DNA of 64,000 bases from JADCCX01 sp051649305 (GTDB lineage Bacteria; Pseudomonadota; Alphaproteobacteria; Rhizobiales; Beijerinckiaceae), in assembly GCA_051649305.1 (NCBI GenBank), contig JBOFGV010000082.1, positions 27,559-91,558 of the forward strand, given 5' to 3'. Below, in pieces: positions 25,717-35,390 of the stretch; position 1 is the first letter of the stretch; each line of letters starts with the position of its first letter. The position numbers and the translations under genes are program-made. Under the pieces are notes generated by a model. It saw only the letters and a list, made by a program, of their open reading frames with translations, was not told the origin of the DNA and searched no databases.

Positions 25717-27891
25717 ATGAACGCCCATGCCAAACCGTCAGCTGGTGGCTGTCCCGTAATGCACGGCAGCAACACTGGTACGAGCAACATGCCGACCAAA
25801 TGGTGGCCAAGCGCGCTCAACCTATCTATTCTTCATCAGCATGATGCACGGTCTAACCCGATGGACCCTGGCTATGATCATCGCACAGCCGTGAAGACAC
25901 TCGACTTTAAAGGTGTCTGGAACGATGTGAACGCGCTTTTGACGGACAGCCAGGATTGGTGGCCAGCGGACTGGGGCCATTACGGAGGATTGTTTATCCG
26001 TTTGTCATGGCACTCTGCGGGCACCTACCGCATGGGAGATGGTCGCGGCGGCGCGGGCACCGGCAACATTCGTTTTGAGCCTTTGAACTCATGGCCCGAC
26101 AATGCAAGCCTCGATAAGGCGCGTCGTTTGCTTTGGCCGATCAAGAAGAAGTACGGCAATGCGCTGAGCTGGGCCGACCTCATGGTGCTGGCAGGTACTG
26201 TTGCCTACAAGAATATGGGTCTGAAGACCTACGGCTTCGCGTTCGGTCGCGAAGACATTTGGGGACCGGAGCTCGAGATCAATTGGGGCAACGACAGTGC
26301 AATCCTGGCACCGACTGATGAGCGTGTGACTGATATTGTTGATGCTAACTCGATGTACAACCCGCTTGCCGCGTCGCATCTTGGTCTGATTTACGTGAAC
26401 CCCCAGGGTGTGAACGGCAATCCCGACCCGGCACTCACCGCCAAGTATGTGCGGATGACCTTCGCCCGCATGGCGATGAACGATGAGGAAACAGCGGCAC
26501 TGACGGTTGGCGGCCACACAGTCGGCAAAGCGCATGGCGGCGTCGCGGCAGATAAAGTGGGGGCGGAACCGGCTGCAGGGCCAATCGAAGCCGCTGGTTT
26601 CGGCTGGGCCGATCCTGGTTTTGACGGCAACGCCAACACCCTGCATACATCGGGTCTTGAAGGTGCCTGGACCTCGAACCCAACGAAGTGGGACAACGGT
26701 TATCTGCACTTGCTGTTCAAGTACGAGTGGGAGGTGCGCAAGTCGCGCGCGGGTGCCAATCAGTGGGAGCCGATTGGCATATCTGAGGAAGACAAGTTTC
26801 CGGATGCGACCAACCCTTCAATCAAGCACAACCCGATTATGACGGACGCCGATATGGCGATGAAGGTTGATCCGATTTATCGCAAAATCTGTGAGCGCTT
26901 CTACAAGGACCCAGCCTATCTATCGGAAACATTCGCGCGCGCCTGGTTCAAATTGACCCATCGCGACATGGGTCCCAAGGCAAACTATGTCGGACCGTTT
27001 GTGCCTGCCGAAGATCTGATCTGGCAGGACCCGGTCCCGGTTGGCAATGCTACATACGACGTGAAGACCGTTAAAGCCCAGATCGCCAAAAGCGGTCTGT
27101 CTGCCGGTGAGATGATCGCAACAGCATGGGACAGCTCACGCACCTTCCGCGCTTCTGACAAGCGCGGCGGAGCCAATGGCGCGCGCATTCGACTGGCCCC
27201 GCAGAAGGACTGGGTAGCAAACGAACCGGGACGACTTGCAAAAGTTCTTGGCGTGTTGGAACCAATAGCAAAGCGGGCCGGAGCATCGGTTGCCGATGTC
27301 ATCGTACTCGCGGGTAACGTCGGTCTGGAGCAGGCAATCAAGGCTGCAGGTCATAAGGTCAAAGTGCCGTTTATACCCGGCCGTGGTGACGCCACCGCAG
27401 CCATGACTGAAGTGGACAGCTTTGCCGTTCTGGAGCCTGTCGCTGACGGTTTCCGCAATTGGCAAAAGCAGGAGTTTAGTGTCCGGCCCGAAGAACTGCT
27501 GTTGGATCGCGCCCAGCTGATGGGCCTGACTGGAGCCGAAATGACAGTGCTCATTGGTGGACTCCGCGTGATTGGCGGGAACTTTGGTGACATCAAACAC
27601 GGTGTTTTCACAAAGCGTGAAGGCCAACTCACGAGTGATTTCTTCCAGACAATCACCGATATGGCTTACAAGTGGGTCCCGACCCGCGACGGCACCTACG
27701 AACTGCGTGATCGCAAGACAGGCGTGGTCAAATACACCGCAACCAGCACTGACCTCGTCTTTGGATCAAACTCAGTTCTGCGTGCCTATGCAGAAGTCTA
27801 TGCGCAGGACGACAACGAAGCAAAGTTCGTACGAGACTTTGTCGCGGCTTGGACCAAAGTGATGAACGCAGATCGTTTCGACCTGACGTGA
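25717..27891 (+). CDS. katG: Catalase-peroxidase KatG
   Basis: Bifunctional haem enzyme that removes hydrogen peroxide and oxidises other donors. The 724-residue protein has the distal site LFIRLSWHSAGTYRMGDGRGG near residue 90, with the Trp of the Met-Tyr-Trp adduct, LIYVNPQGVNGNPDP carrying the adduct Tyr, the proximal His in LTVGGHTVGKAHGG near residue 265, and the degenerate C-terminal peroxidase domain. The start at 25717 follows TTGGAGAAAAA. No oxyR gene is adjacent. A terminator follows 11 bases after the stop. Confidence 0.97.
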   Translation: MNAHAKPSAGGCPVMHGSNTGTSNMPTKWWPSALNLSILHQHDARSNPMDPGYDHRTAVKTLDFKGVWNDVNALLTDSQDWWPADWGHYGGLFIRLSWHSAGTYRMGDGRGGAGTGNIRFEPLNSWPDNASLDKARRLLWPIKKKYGNALSWADLMVLAGTVAYKNMGLKTYGFAFGREDIWGPELEINWGNDSAILAPTDERVTDIVDANSMYNPLAASHLGLIYVNPQGVNGNPDPALTAKYVRMTFARMAMNDEETAALTVGGHTVGKAHGGVAADKVGAEPAAGPIEAAGFGWADPGFDGNANTLHTSGLEGAWTSNPTKWDNGYLHLLFKYEWEVRKSRAGANQWEPIGISEEDKFPDATNPSIKHNPIMTDADMAMKVDPIYRKICERFYKDPAYLSETFARAWFKLTHRDMGPKANYVGPFVPAEDLIWQDPVPVGNATYDVKTVKAQIAKSGLSAGEMIATAWDSSRTFRASDKRGGANGARIRLAPQKDWVANEPGRLAKVLGVLEPIAKRAGASVADVIVLAGNVGLEQAIKAAGHKVKVPFIPGRGDATAAMTEVDSFAVLEPVADGFRNWQKQEFSVRPEELLLDRAQLMGLTGAEMTVLIGGLRVIGGNFGDIKHGVFTKREGQLTSDFFQTITDMAYKWVPTRDGTYELRDRKTGVVKYTATSTDLVFGSNSVLRAYAEVYAQDDNEAKFVRDFVAAWTKVMNADRFDLT

Positions 27892-27901
27892 TCAAGAAAT
27901 C

Positions 27902-27934
27902 ACAGTGCCGGTTTATAGCCGGCACTGTTCTTTT
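27902..27934 (+). terminator. Rho-independent terminator of katG
   Basis: ACAGTGCCGG at 27902–27911 pairs exactly with CCGGCACTGT at 27919–27928 around a seven-base loop, followed by TCTTTT. Confidence 0.85.
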
Positions 27935-28082
27935 ACAGTGCGGATTAAAAAGAATTGCCACGCCAACCGTGGGCTTTTGCGCCAGTGTTGAGCTCCCTAT
28001 ACCTGCTGCAAAATTGAGTTATAAAGAACAGGCACTTGGTCGTTGATTCCATGATCAACATCTAACTGAACGGGGAAAGACC

Positions 28083-28808
28083 ATGAAAAAATATATAGCC
28101 GAACTCTTTGGCACAGCTGTCCTTGTGTTTTGTGGATGCGGTGCCGTTGCTGCTGTCAACATTCTTGGGGGCGGCCTGACACCTCCGGCGTCTATGGCAG
28201 TCTCCGTCCATACGCAGGGCGTACTTGCCATCGCTATGGCGTTTGGCCTCTCGGTTGTCGCCATGGCCTATGCCATCGGGCCAGTGTCTGGCTGCCATAT
28301 CAACCCTGCCGTAACTCTTGCACTCTGGTCAGCTGGCCGTTTTGAAACCAAAGATGTACCTGGATACATCATCGCTCAATGCATTGGCGGCTTCGTTGGT
28401 GCAGGCTTGCTTGCGGTTGTTTTGTCTGGAGCACCCGGCGGCTACACGATCTCTGGCGGCGTCTTTGGCCAGAACACATTTGGCAACTGGTCCGTTACGT
28501 CGGCCTTCCTGATCGAGTTCATCGCGACACTGATTTTCACAGCCGTCATCCTTGGCGTGACACAGGAGAAGGCCGGAACGGGTATGGTCGCCGGATTGGT
28601 GATCGGCCTCGCGCTGGTTCTTGTCCACATCGTCCTGATCCCCATCACTGGAACCTCTGTCAATCCTGCCCGCACGCTGGCTCCAAACATCTATGCTGGC
28701 GGTCAGGCACTCTCGCAGCTCTGGCTGTACCTTATCGCGCCTTCACTGGGCGGACTTGCAGCTGGCTTCCTGTTCAAGTCAAGCGTCCTTTCGATGGACA
28801 ACAAGTGA
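28083..28808 (+). CDS. aqpZ: Aquaporin Z
   Basis: Inner-membrane water channel. The 241-residue protein has six helices and both half-helix NPA motifs, SGCHINPAVTLAL near residue 75 and GTSVNPARTLAP near residue 195. The pattern HIVLIPITGTSVNPAR supplies the His and Arg of the narrow water-type selectivity filter, which favours AqpZ over a glycerol facilitator. GGGGAAAGACC precedes the ATG. It is monocistronic, bounded by the katG terminator and its own. Confidence 0.95.
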   Translation: MKKYIAELFGTAVLVFCGCGAVAAVNILGGGLTPPASMAVSVHTQGVLAIAMAFGLSVVAMAYAIGPVSGCHINPAVTLALWSAGRFETKDVPGYIIAQCIGGFVGAGLLAVVLSGAPGGYTISGGVFGQNTFGNWSVTSAFLIEFIATLIFTAVILGVTQEKAGTGMVAGLVIGLALVLVHIVLIPITGTSVNPARTLAPNIYAGGQALSQLWLYLIAPSLGGLAAGFLFKSSVLSMDNK

Positions 28809-28835
28809 TCATCTTGTTCTGAAGACAGAAATACA

Positions 28836-28864
28836 AAGGCCCAGCAACGCGCTGGGCCTTTTTT
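28836..28864 (+). terminator. Rho-independent terminator of aqpZ
   Basis: AAGGCCCAGC and GCTGGGCCTT form a perfect ten-base-pair stem around AACGC, followed by TTTT. Confidence 0.9.
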
Positions 28865-28943
28865 CGTTAAAGTTACAATGATTGTGTGAACGACATTCTT
28901 TCGTTGGTCGCTTCAAAAACGACGCGGCTTGAGATGAACAAAC

Positions 28944-29627
28944 TCAGTTCATTTCTACGACAAGACCGTCTTTCAGGGTCACACGGCGGTCCATACGGTT
29001 GGCGAGTTCAACATTGTGCGTTGCAATCAAGGCAGCCAATCCGGATGCTTTGACCAGCGCAACCAATGTGGAAAACACATGCTCTGCTGTGGCCGGATCA
29101 AGATTACCTGTCGGCTCATCGGCCAAAAGCAGTCTCGGCGCATTGGCTACAGCGCGCGCAATGGCCACACGCTGCTGTTCACCGCCTGAAAGCTCAGCCG
29201 GGCGATGATCCAGACGGGCACCAAGACCAAGAAACGCCAGAAGCTCCTTCGAGCGCTTGTCTGCCTCGCTTTTGGTCAAGCCGCGGATCAGTTGCGGCAT
29301 GGTGACATTCTCCAGCGCCGAGAACTCCGGCAGGAGATGGTGAAACTGATAGACAAAGCCAATATCGCTGCGGCGCATGGCCGTGCGTCCAGCATCATCG
29401 AGCGCTGCCGTAGGCACATTGCCGACAAACACCTCGCCAGTATCGGGCTTTTCCAGCAACCCGGCGAGGTGCAGCAAGGTGGATTTGCCCGCTCCCGAGG
29501 GCGCAACAAGCGCCACAGACTGGCCGGGATGAAGAGAAAGACTGGCCCCCTTCAGGATATCAAGGCGGGTTTCACCCTCGCCGTAATGGCGAGTCACGCC
29601 GGTGAGCTGCAGGGCGACATCACTCAT
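28944..29627 (-). CDS. lolD: Lipoprotein-release ABC transporter ATPase LolD
   Basis: ATPase of the LolCDE-type complex that extracts outer-membrane lipoproteins from the inner membrane. The 227-residue protein has Walker A APSGAGKST near residue 43, the signature LSGGEQQRVAIARA near residue 145, Walker B LLLADEPTGNLD near residue 165 and the H-loop THN. The start overlaps the end of the permease gene by eight bases, so the two are co-translated. Confidence 0.93.
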   Translation of the reverse strand: MSDVALQLTGVTRHYGEGETRLDILKGASLSLHPGQSVALVAPSGAGKSTLLHLAGLLEKPDTGEVFVGNVPTAALDDAGRTAMRRSDIGFVYQFHHLLPEFSALENVTMPQLIRGLTKSEADKRSKELLAFLGLGARLDHRPAELSGGEQQRVAIARAVANAPRLLLADEPTGNLDPATAEHVFSTLVALVKASGLAALIATHNVELANRMDRRVTLKDGLVVEMN

Positions 29628-30894
29628 AGCGCAGCGCCTCGACCGGGTCGAGCTTGGCGGCGCGCCATGCAGGATACAAGCTGGCCAGAATGGACAGCAC
29701 CAGCGCCAGAACGACCACAGTGATGACCTCGCGCCAGTCGATAACCGACGGCAGCTTGCTCAGGAAATAGAGGGTTGCCGGGAAAAGATCACGGCCTGCC
29801 AGCACAGAGAAGAAGTTCTTGATCGCATCAATGTTGCGCGCAACAACAACGCCAATGGCCAAGCCCGCCAATGTGCCTGACACACCGATGCTGGCCCCTG
29901 CCATTAGAAACACCCTCAGAATGGAGCCTTGTGTTGCACCCATGGTGCGAAGAATGGCGATATCGCGGGATTTGCTACGCACCAGCATGATCAGGCCAGA
30001 GATGATGTTAAGCGCCGCGACCATCACAATCAGCATGAGGATGATGAACATCACATTGCGCTCGACTTCCAGTGCGCCAACGAAGGTCTGGTTGCGCACC
30101 TTCCAGTCACTGGTGATGATCGGTCGTCCCGCCACATCAATCGCCAGTTGGGAAATGCGCTCGGATTGCTCGGGATTATCTATCGACAGTTCAATGACGC
30201 TGGCCTCGCCTTCACGGTCAAAATAGATCTGCGCTTCGTTCAGCGGCATGTAGACAAAGGCGCTGTCAAACTCGGACATACCGATCAGGAACACCGCAGA
30301 GATGTTATAAACCTTGCGGCGCGGTGTGGTGCCAAACGGGCTTGCCGATCCATTGGGGGAGAGAAGTGTCAGTTTGTCCCCTGCCCGCACGCCCAGTTGA
30401 TCCGCCAGTCGCTGGCCGATGGCAATGCCTTCACCGGCATCAAACCCCTCCAGAGTACCAGCACGGATGTTGGTAGCGATTGTATCCAGCCGCTTGATAT
30501 CAACCTCGCGCACCCCGCGCACCAATGCGCCGGACGAGGCAAAGGCTGATGACACCAGCACCTGACCGTTGATGACGGGAATGGCCTGCCGTACGCCTTT
30601 GATCTGCTCAAGGCGCTTTGCGACGTCCTCATAGTCGGTCAACGGTTGATCCATGGCCTGCACGAACACATGGCCGCTGATGCCGAGAATCTTGGAAATC
30701 AACTCCTTGCGAAAGCCGTTCATCACCGACATCACAATGATCAGCGCTGCCACACCCAGCAGAATTCCTGCAAAGGAAAACCCGGCGATGACAGAGATGA
30801 ACCCATCTTTTCGCCGTGGCCTGAGATAGCGGAACGCCAGCATCCGCTCAAAGCCTGCAAAAGGTTTGGGCGGAGAAGGGGTAAAACTGGTCAT
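29620..30894 (-). CDS. lolC: Lipoprotein-release ABC permease (LolC/LolE family)
   Basis: Transmembrane subunit of the lipoprotein-release complex. The 424-residue protein has the typical four-helix layout: helix 1 near residues 25–50 after the family's N-terminal FERMLAFRYLRPRRKDGFISVI, a large periplasmic domain to about residue 280, then three helices and the C-terminal SLYPAWRAAKLDPVEALRYE. Alphaproteobacteria often carry a single LolC/E hybrid, probably a homodimer, as no second permease gene is present. Downstream of proS and a repeat. Confidence 0.92.
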   Translation of the reverse strand: MTSFTPSPPKPFAGFERMLAFRYLRPRRKDGFISVIAGFSFAGILLGVAALIIVMSVMNGFRKELISKILGISGHVFVQAMDQPLTDYEDVAKRLEQIKGVRQAIPVINGQVLVSSAFASSGALVRGVREVDIKRLDTIATNIRAGTLEGFDAGEGIAIGQRLADQLGVRAGDKLTLLSPNGSASPFGTTPRRKVYNISAVFLIGMSEFDSAFVYMPLNEAQIYFDREGEASVIELSIDNPEQSERISQLAIDVAGRPIITSDWKVRNQTFVGALEVERNVMFIILMLIVMVAALNIISGLIMLVRSKSRDIAILRTMGATQGSILRVFLMAGASIGVSGTLAGLAIGVVVARNIDAIKNFFSVLAGRDLFPATLYFLSKLPSVIDWREVITVVVLALVLSILASLYPAWRAAKLDPVEALRYE

Positions 30895-30903
30895 GCCGTG
30901 AGA

Positions 30904-30956
30904 CCCCTCATCCGACCTGCTTCGCAGGCCACCTTCTCCCGCAAGGGGAGAAGGAA
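30904..30956. repeat. Palindromic intergenic repeat (RIME-like), half copy 4
   Basis: CCCCTCATCCGACCTGC, TTCGCAGG and the arm CTTCTCCCGCAAGGGGAGAAG repeat the right half of the element seen at 9973–10106. The left half is missing. It lies between proS and lolC, which share a strand. Confidence 0.7.
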
Positions 30957-30973
30957 GGGGGACAGATTCATAA

Positions 30974-32296
30974 TCACGCCTTCAGCCTTGCCACGACGTC
31001 ACCAATGGCAACAGTTTCGCGCGCACCAGACTTCCGCCACTTCAGTTCAACCTTGCCTTCTGCAAGGCTCTTGGGGCCAACGATGACCTGATAGGGCAAG
31101 CCGATGAGATCAGCTGTTGCAAACTTCGCACCTGGGCGATCATCACGATCATCATAAAGAACCTCGAGGCCAGCCGCTTCCAGAGCCTTGTAAAGCTGGG
31201 CGCAGGCCGCATCCACCGCCGCATCGCCCACCCGCAGGTTGAGAAGCGCCACATGGAAAGGCGCAATCGCTTCTGGCCAGATGATGCCAGCCTCATCGTG
31301 ATTGGCCTCAATAACCGATGGCACAACACGGGTTGGGCCAATGCCGTAGGAACCCATGTGCACTGGGCGATCAATACCGTCTGGACCTGTGACCTTTGCG
31401 TTCATGCTGTCAGAGTATTTCGTGCCGAAGTAGAAAATATGCCCCACTTCAATGCCTCTGGCTGAAACACGGCTCGCTTCCGGAATACCGTCATAGGGCT
31501 TGGCATCATGCATTTCCGAGGTCGCAGCATAAAGCGATGTCCACTTGTTGACTGTCGCCTGAAGGCCGGCAACATCATCAAAATCCGTGTCTACAGCGGG
31601 AATGTCAAAATTGAGATAGTCACCATGGCAGAACACTTCGCTCTCGCCGGTTGAAGCGAGAATGATGAACTCATGGCTGAGATCACCACCAATGGGGCCG
31701 GTGTCAGCACGCATCGGAATCGCCTTCAGGCCCATGCGGTCAAACGTGCGAAGATAGGCCACAAACATGCGGTTGTAGGCGTGGCGGGCTGCGGCTTCGT
31801 CCGTGTCGAAGGAATAGGCATCCTTCATCATGAACTCGCGGCTGCGCATAGTGCCAAACCGGGGTCTGATTTCATCGCGAAATTTCCACTGGATGTGATA
31901 GAGGTTCAGCGGCAAATCCTTGTAGGATTTGACATAGGAGCGGAACACTTCTGTAATCATTTCCTCATTGGTGGGGCCAAACAGCATCTCGCGGTCCTGA
32001 CGGTCGGAAATGCGCAGCATTTCTTTGCCGTAGGCGTCGTAGCGGCCGGATTCTCTCCACAGATCAGCGGACTGGATGGTCGGCATCAAGAGCTCGACTG
32101 CACCGGAGCGGTTCTGCTCTTCGCGAATGATCGCGTTTACCTTGTTCAGCACACGCAAGCCAAGGGGCAGCCAGGTGTAGATGCCCGCTGACTGCTGCTT
32201 GATCATGCCCGCACGCAACATCAGGCGATGCGAAGCAATTTCAGCCTCTTTGGGCGTGTCACGCAAAATGGGGAGAAAATAACGGGAAAGATGCAT
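30974..32296 (-). CDS. proS: Prolyl-tRNA synthetase (short alphaproteobacterial type)
   Basis: Charges tRNA-Pro. The 440-residue class II enzyme has motif 1 near LMLRAGMIKQQSAGIYTWLPLG, motif 2 in FRDEIRPRFGTMRSREFMMKDAY near residue 145, motif 3 in SYGIGPTRVVPSVIEAN near residue 330, and a C-terminal anticodon domain. Unlike the E. coli enzyme (about 570 residues) there is no editing insertion between motifs 2 and 3; this short form is normal in alphaproteobacteria. Precedes lolC and lolD on the same strand. Confidence 0.97.
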   Translation of the reverse strand: MHLSRYFLPILRDTPKEAEIASHRLMLRAGMIKQQSAGIYTWLPLGLRVLNKVNAIIREEQNRSGAVELLMPTIQSADLWRESGRYDAYGKEMLRISDRQDREMLFGPTNEEMITEVFRSYVKSYKDLPLNLYHIQWKFRDEIRPRFGTMRSREFMMKDAYSFDTDEAAARHAYNRMFVAYLRTFDRMGLKAIPMRADTGPIGGDLSHEFIILASTGESEVFCHGDYLNFDIPAVDTDFDDVAGLQATVNKWTSLYAATSEMHDAKPYDGIPEASRVSARGIEVGHIFYFGTKYSDSMNAKVTGPDGIDRPVHMGSYGIGPTRVVPSVIEANHDEAGIIWPEAIAPFHVALLNLRVGDAAVDAACAQLYKALEAAGLEVLYDDRDDRPGAKFATADLIGLPYQVIVGPKSLAEGKVELKWRKSGARETVAIGDVVARLKA

Positions 32297-32399
32297 GATA
32301 CGGTCCTGAAAGGCAGATTCTGGGTCTTAAACAGTTGTGGCGACCAAACCGCATGCGGAATGGAAACGCAAGGGCATGGCCAAAAGAACAGCGCCTGTA

Positions 32400-33209
32400 T
32401 CAGCCCGTTGCATGCACAACCTTGAAGCCACCTGCTTTCAGCGCATGCAAAAAAGCGGGCATCATTGCAGCAGTTTGCTGCTTGATGTCATGAAACAACA
32501 AAATGCCTTTGCGCTGTCTGGCAAGCCTGCCCATCACCAAACGCAACTGTGCATCAGGCGTCATCGGGTTCCAGTCTCCGGCCCAGATATCAGCACCCCA
32601 GACAACGTTGTTGCGGCGGGAGAGTTCTGCCAGCAATTCTGGTGTATCGGCAAAGCCGGGAAAGCGGAAGAACGGCGCAATCCTTGTTCCAGCGACCTGT
32701 TGAATGGCATCCTCTCCTTCGGCAATTTCGCGCACACCGTTTTCAAAACTGCGCTGCCGCATCGTCCAGGGATGGCTCATCGTATGGTTGGCCAAAGTGT
32801 GGCCTGCAGCAGCAATGCGCCGCACAATCTGCGGGTTGGCTTTGGCGTTACGACCAATCATGAAAAATGTAGCTTTGACATTTTCACGCCCCAGAGAATC
32901 GAGAATAGGATTGGTAGTTGCAGGGAGCGGACCGTCATCAAACGTCAGCACAACCTCACCATCCTGCAGTGGCAAAGTTTGAGGATAGGTTTTCACTCCG
33001 TAACGCGGACCACCTTGCCCGGACACAGTCATTGTGCGGTGCGTACCAAGAGGCAAACCACTTTCCCGCGCCATCGCCGCAGTGCTGACAAAGCCCGATG
33101 CCAGCATAATGCCAACAGAGCGTCTGTCGAAGACATGATCAGTTTGATGTTTTGACATGCGATGCGCCATAACCTGTTTGCCATCCGCAAGCGAGGTTTC
33201 TACAACCAT
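32400..33209 (-). CDS. Polysaccharide deacetylase (NodB-homology domain)
   Basis: A 269-residue carbohydrate esterase family 4 protein. The NodB domain has motif 1 VVLTFDDGPL with the catalytic Asp pair near residue 95, motif 2 HTLANHTMSHPW with metal-binding His residues, and the FRFPGF and DIWAGDW motifs, then LLFHDI. A hydrophobic stretch near residues 32–47 (RRSVGIMLASGFVSTAAMAR) suggests export to the periplasm. Start at 33209 has AGGA nine bases upstream. Starts only 37 bases from mgtE, on the opposite strand. Likely substrates are N-acetylated glycans. Confidence 0.87.
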   Translation of the reverse strand: MVVETSLADGKQVMAHRMSKHQTDHVFDRRSVGIMLASGFVSTAAMARESGLPLGTHRTMTVSGQGGPRYGVKTYPQTLPLQDGEVVLTFDDGPLPATTNPILDSLGRENVKATFFMIGRNAKANPQIVRRIAAAGHTLANHTMSHPWTMRQRSFENGVREIAEGEDAIQQVAGTRIAPFFRFPGFADTPELLAELSRRNNVVWGADIWAGDWNPMTPDAQLRLVMGRLARQRKGILLFHDIKQQTAAMMPAFLHALKAGGFKVVHATG

Positions 33210-33246
33210 TTCAATCCTGTTTTTGTGATTCCTGCCGGACTGATGC

Positions 33247-34656
33247 ATGGCCGACACCCTTGATCATAGACCCCCCACAACTGATCCCGAACTTTCGTTC
33301 CGGGATGACAATGGTGATGTCAATTTCGCCTTCGTAGACCGCGTCGCCGAAGCCATTGCCCGCAGCGATTCGGTGACAGTCACGGCCCTTGGTCTGGAAC
33401 TTCACGAGGCGGATCTGGGCGCATTGATCGAGCATCTGGAGACAGATGACCGCCCCAAATTCATTTCACTCATGGGGCGCGAGTTCGACTTCGCTGCCCT
33501 GACCGAAATGGACGATACAGTCCGCGAGGAAATCCTCGATGAACTGCCCAACGACGCCATTGCTGAAGGCGTGCGGGATCTCGATTCGGACGACGCGGTC
33601 TATATTCTGGAAGACCTTGCGGAAGAAGATCAGGAAGAGGTTCTTGCCAAACTTCCGGAAGTTGACCGGGTATCCCTCGGCAAGAGCCTGCATTATCCAG
33701 ACAACTCCGCCGGTCGCCGCATGCAGACCGAGTTCATTGCCGTTGCGCCGTTCTGGACCGTAGGCAAGACCATCGATTTCATGCGTGACACCGCTGATCT
33801 GCCTGACCGGTTCTATAACCTTTATGTGGTCGATCCGTCGCACAAATTGGTGGGCATGGTGGCGCTGGACCGCCTGCTGCGCACAAAGCGGCCAGCCAAA
33901 ATTGAAGACATCATGGAGGAGTCGGAATACAGCGTTCTGGCAACCGATGATCAGCAAGAACTGGCGCGGCTGTTCCGCACCTACAATCTGGTCTCGATTC
34001 CTGTGCTGGATGAGGCCGAGCGCCTTGTCGGCGTGCTGACGTTCGATGACATTGTCGATCTTCTTGATGAGGAAGCGGATGCTGACATCAAGGCACTGGG
34101 CGGTGTTAAGCCCGAGGAAGAGATTTCCGATACCGTCTGGACCATCACCAAAAGCCGCTTCACCTGGCTTTTCGTCAATCTGCTGACCGCTATCCTCGCG
34201 TCCGGCGTGATCGCGATGTTTGAGAATTCCCTGAAGAATATGGTGGCGCTGGCAGTTCTGATGCCGATTGTCGCCTCCATGGGCGGCAATGCCGGCACGC
34301 AGTCCATGACGGTTGCCGTGCGCGCGCTGGCAACCAAGGAAATTGACCGGGCCAATGCCATGCGCGTTGTGCGACGAGAACTGACCGTGGGCCTGCTCAA
34401 TGGATTGGCTTTCGCCGTTATCATGGCTGTTGTCGCTGTCGCCTGGTACGGCCCGGTGCAGATCGGCTTCGTGATTGGGCTTGCGATCACCGTGACATTG
34501 GCGGCAGCTGCCCTTGGCGGGGTGGTCATTCCACTGATGCTCGAGCGCGCTGGCATTGATCCCGCAGTGGCATCAGGGCCGTTGGTAACGACGATCACCG
34601 ACGTGGTTGGCTTCTTCGCATTCCTCGGGATCGCAACGCTCTGGTTCGGGTTCTAG
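33247..34656 (+). CDS. mgtE: Magnesium transporter MgtE
   Basis: Mg2+-gated inner-membrane channel. The 469-residue protein has an acidic N-domain with superhelical repeats (EEILDELPNDAIAEGVRDLDSDDAVYILEDLAEEDQEEVLAKLP) to about residue 130, two CBS domains to about residue 270, a connecting helix and five membrane helices, with MPIVASMGGNAGTQSMTVAVRALA forming the conserved selectivity segment. No ribosome site of good match lies before the ATG. Divergent from the deacetylase gene. Confidence 0.95.
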   Translation: MADTLDHRPPTTDPELSFRDDNGDVNFAFVDRVAEAIARSDSVTVTALGLELHEADLGALIEHLETDDRPKFISLMGREFDFAALTEMDDTVREEILDELPNDAIAEGVRDLDSDDAVYILEDLAEEDQEEVLAKLPEVDRVSLGKSLHYPDNSAGRRMQTEFIAVAPFWTVGKTIDFMRDTADLPDRFYNLYVVDPSHKLVGMVALDRLLRTKRPAKIEDIMEESEYSVLATDDQQELARLFRTYNLVSIPVLDEAERLVGVLTFDDIVDLLDEEADADIKALGGVKPEEEISDTVWTITKSRFTWLFVNLLTAILASGVIAMFENSLKNMVALAVLMPIVASMGGNAGTQSMTVAVRALATKEIDRANAMRVVRRELTVGLLNGLAFAVIMAVVAVAWYGPVQIGFVIGLAITVTLAAAALGGVVIPLMLERAGIDPAVASGPLVTTITDVVGFFAFLGIATLWFGF

Positions 34657-34664
34657 CACCCTCG

Positions 34665-34689
34665 TCCTTCTCCCCTTGCGGGAGAAGGA
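34665..34689. repeat. Palindromic repeat arm (RIME-like), fragment 5
   Basis: A single palindromic arm, CCTTCTCCCC-TTGC-GGGAGAAGG, of the element found intact at 9973–10106. It lies nine bases after mgtE and could act as a hairpin at the 3' end of its mRNA. Confidence 0.6.
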
Positions 34690-34703
34690 AAGCAGCACAC
34701 AGC

Positions 34704-34736
34704 AAAAAGCGCCCTGAGATCAACTCAAGGCGCTTT
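34704..34736 (-). terminator. Rho-independent terminator of rpsU
   Basis: On the minus strand AAAGCGCCTTGAG pairs with CTCAGGGCGCTTT (one G-T pair) around five bases, and is followed by TT. It lies 23 bases after the rpsU stop. Confidence 0.85.
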
Positions 34737-34758
34737 CAGCAAATTCAGACTGGATTGA

Positions 34759-35043
34759 TCAGACAGCTGGCGCTGGCGAGCGTGGCGCGCCCTGGCCAGG
34801 ACGGCCGCCGCGTGGCTTGACGATTGGCTTTGGCATCGGCAGCAGGCCTTCGCGCTGCATCTGCTTGCGGGCAGCCTTGCGCGAACGGCGAACAGCTTCA
34901 GCCTTTTCGCGTGTCTTGCGCTCGGATGGCTTCTCGAACGATTCCTTCTGGCGCAGTTCGCGGAAGATGCCTTCGCGCTGCATTTTCTTTTTCAGAACGC
35001 GCATTGCCTGTTCTACGTTGTTGTCTCTGACCATAACCTGCAT
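34759..35043 (-). CDS. rpsU: 30S ribosomal protein S21
   Basis: S21 assists mRNA binding to the small subunit. The 94-residue protein has the family core VRDNNVEQAMRVLKKKMQREGIFRELRQKESFEKPSERKTREKAEA and a long basic, Pro/Gly-rich tail (KPIVKPRGGRPGQGAPRSPAPAV) beyond the usual ~70 residues, as in several Hyphomicrobiales. It is last in a same-strand cluster with cspA and an IF-1 paralogue, followed by its own terminator. Confidence 0.95.
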   Translation of the reverse strand: MQVMVRDNNVEQAMRVLKKKMQREGIFRELRQKESFEKPSERKTREKAEAVRRSRKAARKQMQREGLLPMPKPIVKPRGGRPGQGAPRSPAPAV

Positions 35044-35111
35044 GGTGGGGTTCCTTTTAAGTCTGTGATTTGAACGGATTGGGTTGAAAGTTTAAACGCG
35101 TCTACGAAGTT

Positions 35112-35390
35112 CTAGGCAGATGGCTTATCGGGGTTTTTCATGCGCCAAAGCTGGAAACCGGCATCGGCGACACCCTTTTCGGCAGCCTGACGGTTCAGGC
35201 CATGGGGAAGCGACCGCGTTGGCAGCACAGTCCCGGTCATACTCCAGGGACCATACTTTGCAGGAAGCGCCTCACCTTTGGCAGTGCCAGCGAAAGCGTA
35301 AATTTCGGCATTCACTTCAGAGCGAAAAATGTAGAGTGTTGCTGCGCCCTTGGCGGCAGTCGGCCTTCTGTTGGGGAAGGATGAAATCAT
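35112..35390 (-). CDS. Hypothetical protein coupled to the IF-1 paralogue
   Basis: A 92-residue product of unknown function. The middle reads YIFRSEVNAEIYAFAGTAKGEALPAKYGPWSMTGTVLP, followed by a basic helix and LWRMKNPDKPSA; there is no signal peptide or membrane segment. Its ATG overlaps the stop of the IF-1 gene (ATGA), so translation is coupled and a real gene is likely. It lies between the IF-1 paralogue and rpsU. Confidence 0.65.
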   Translation of the reverse strand: MISSFPNRRPTAAKGAATLYIFRSEVNAEIYAFAGTAKGEALPAKYGPWSMTGTVLPTRSLPHGLNRQAAEKGVADAGFQLWRMKNPDKPSA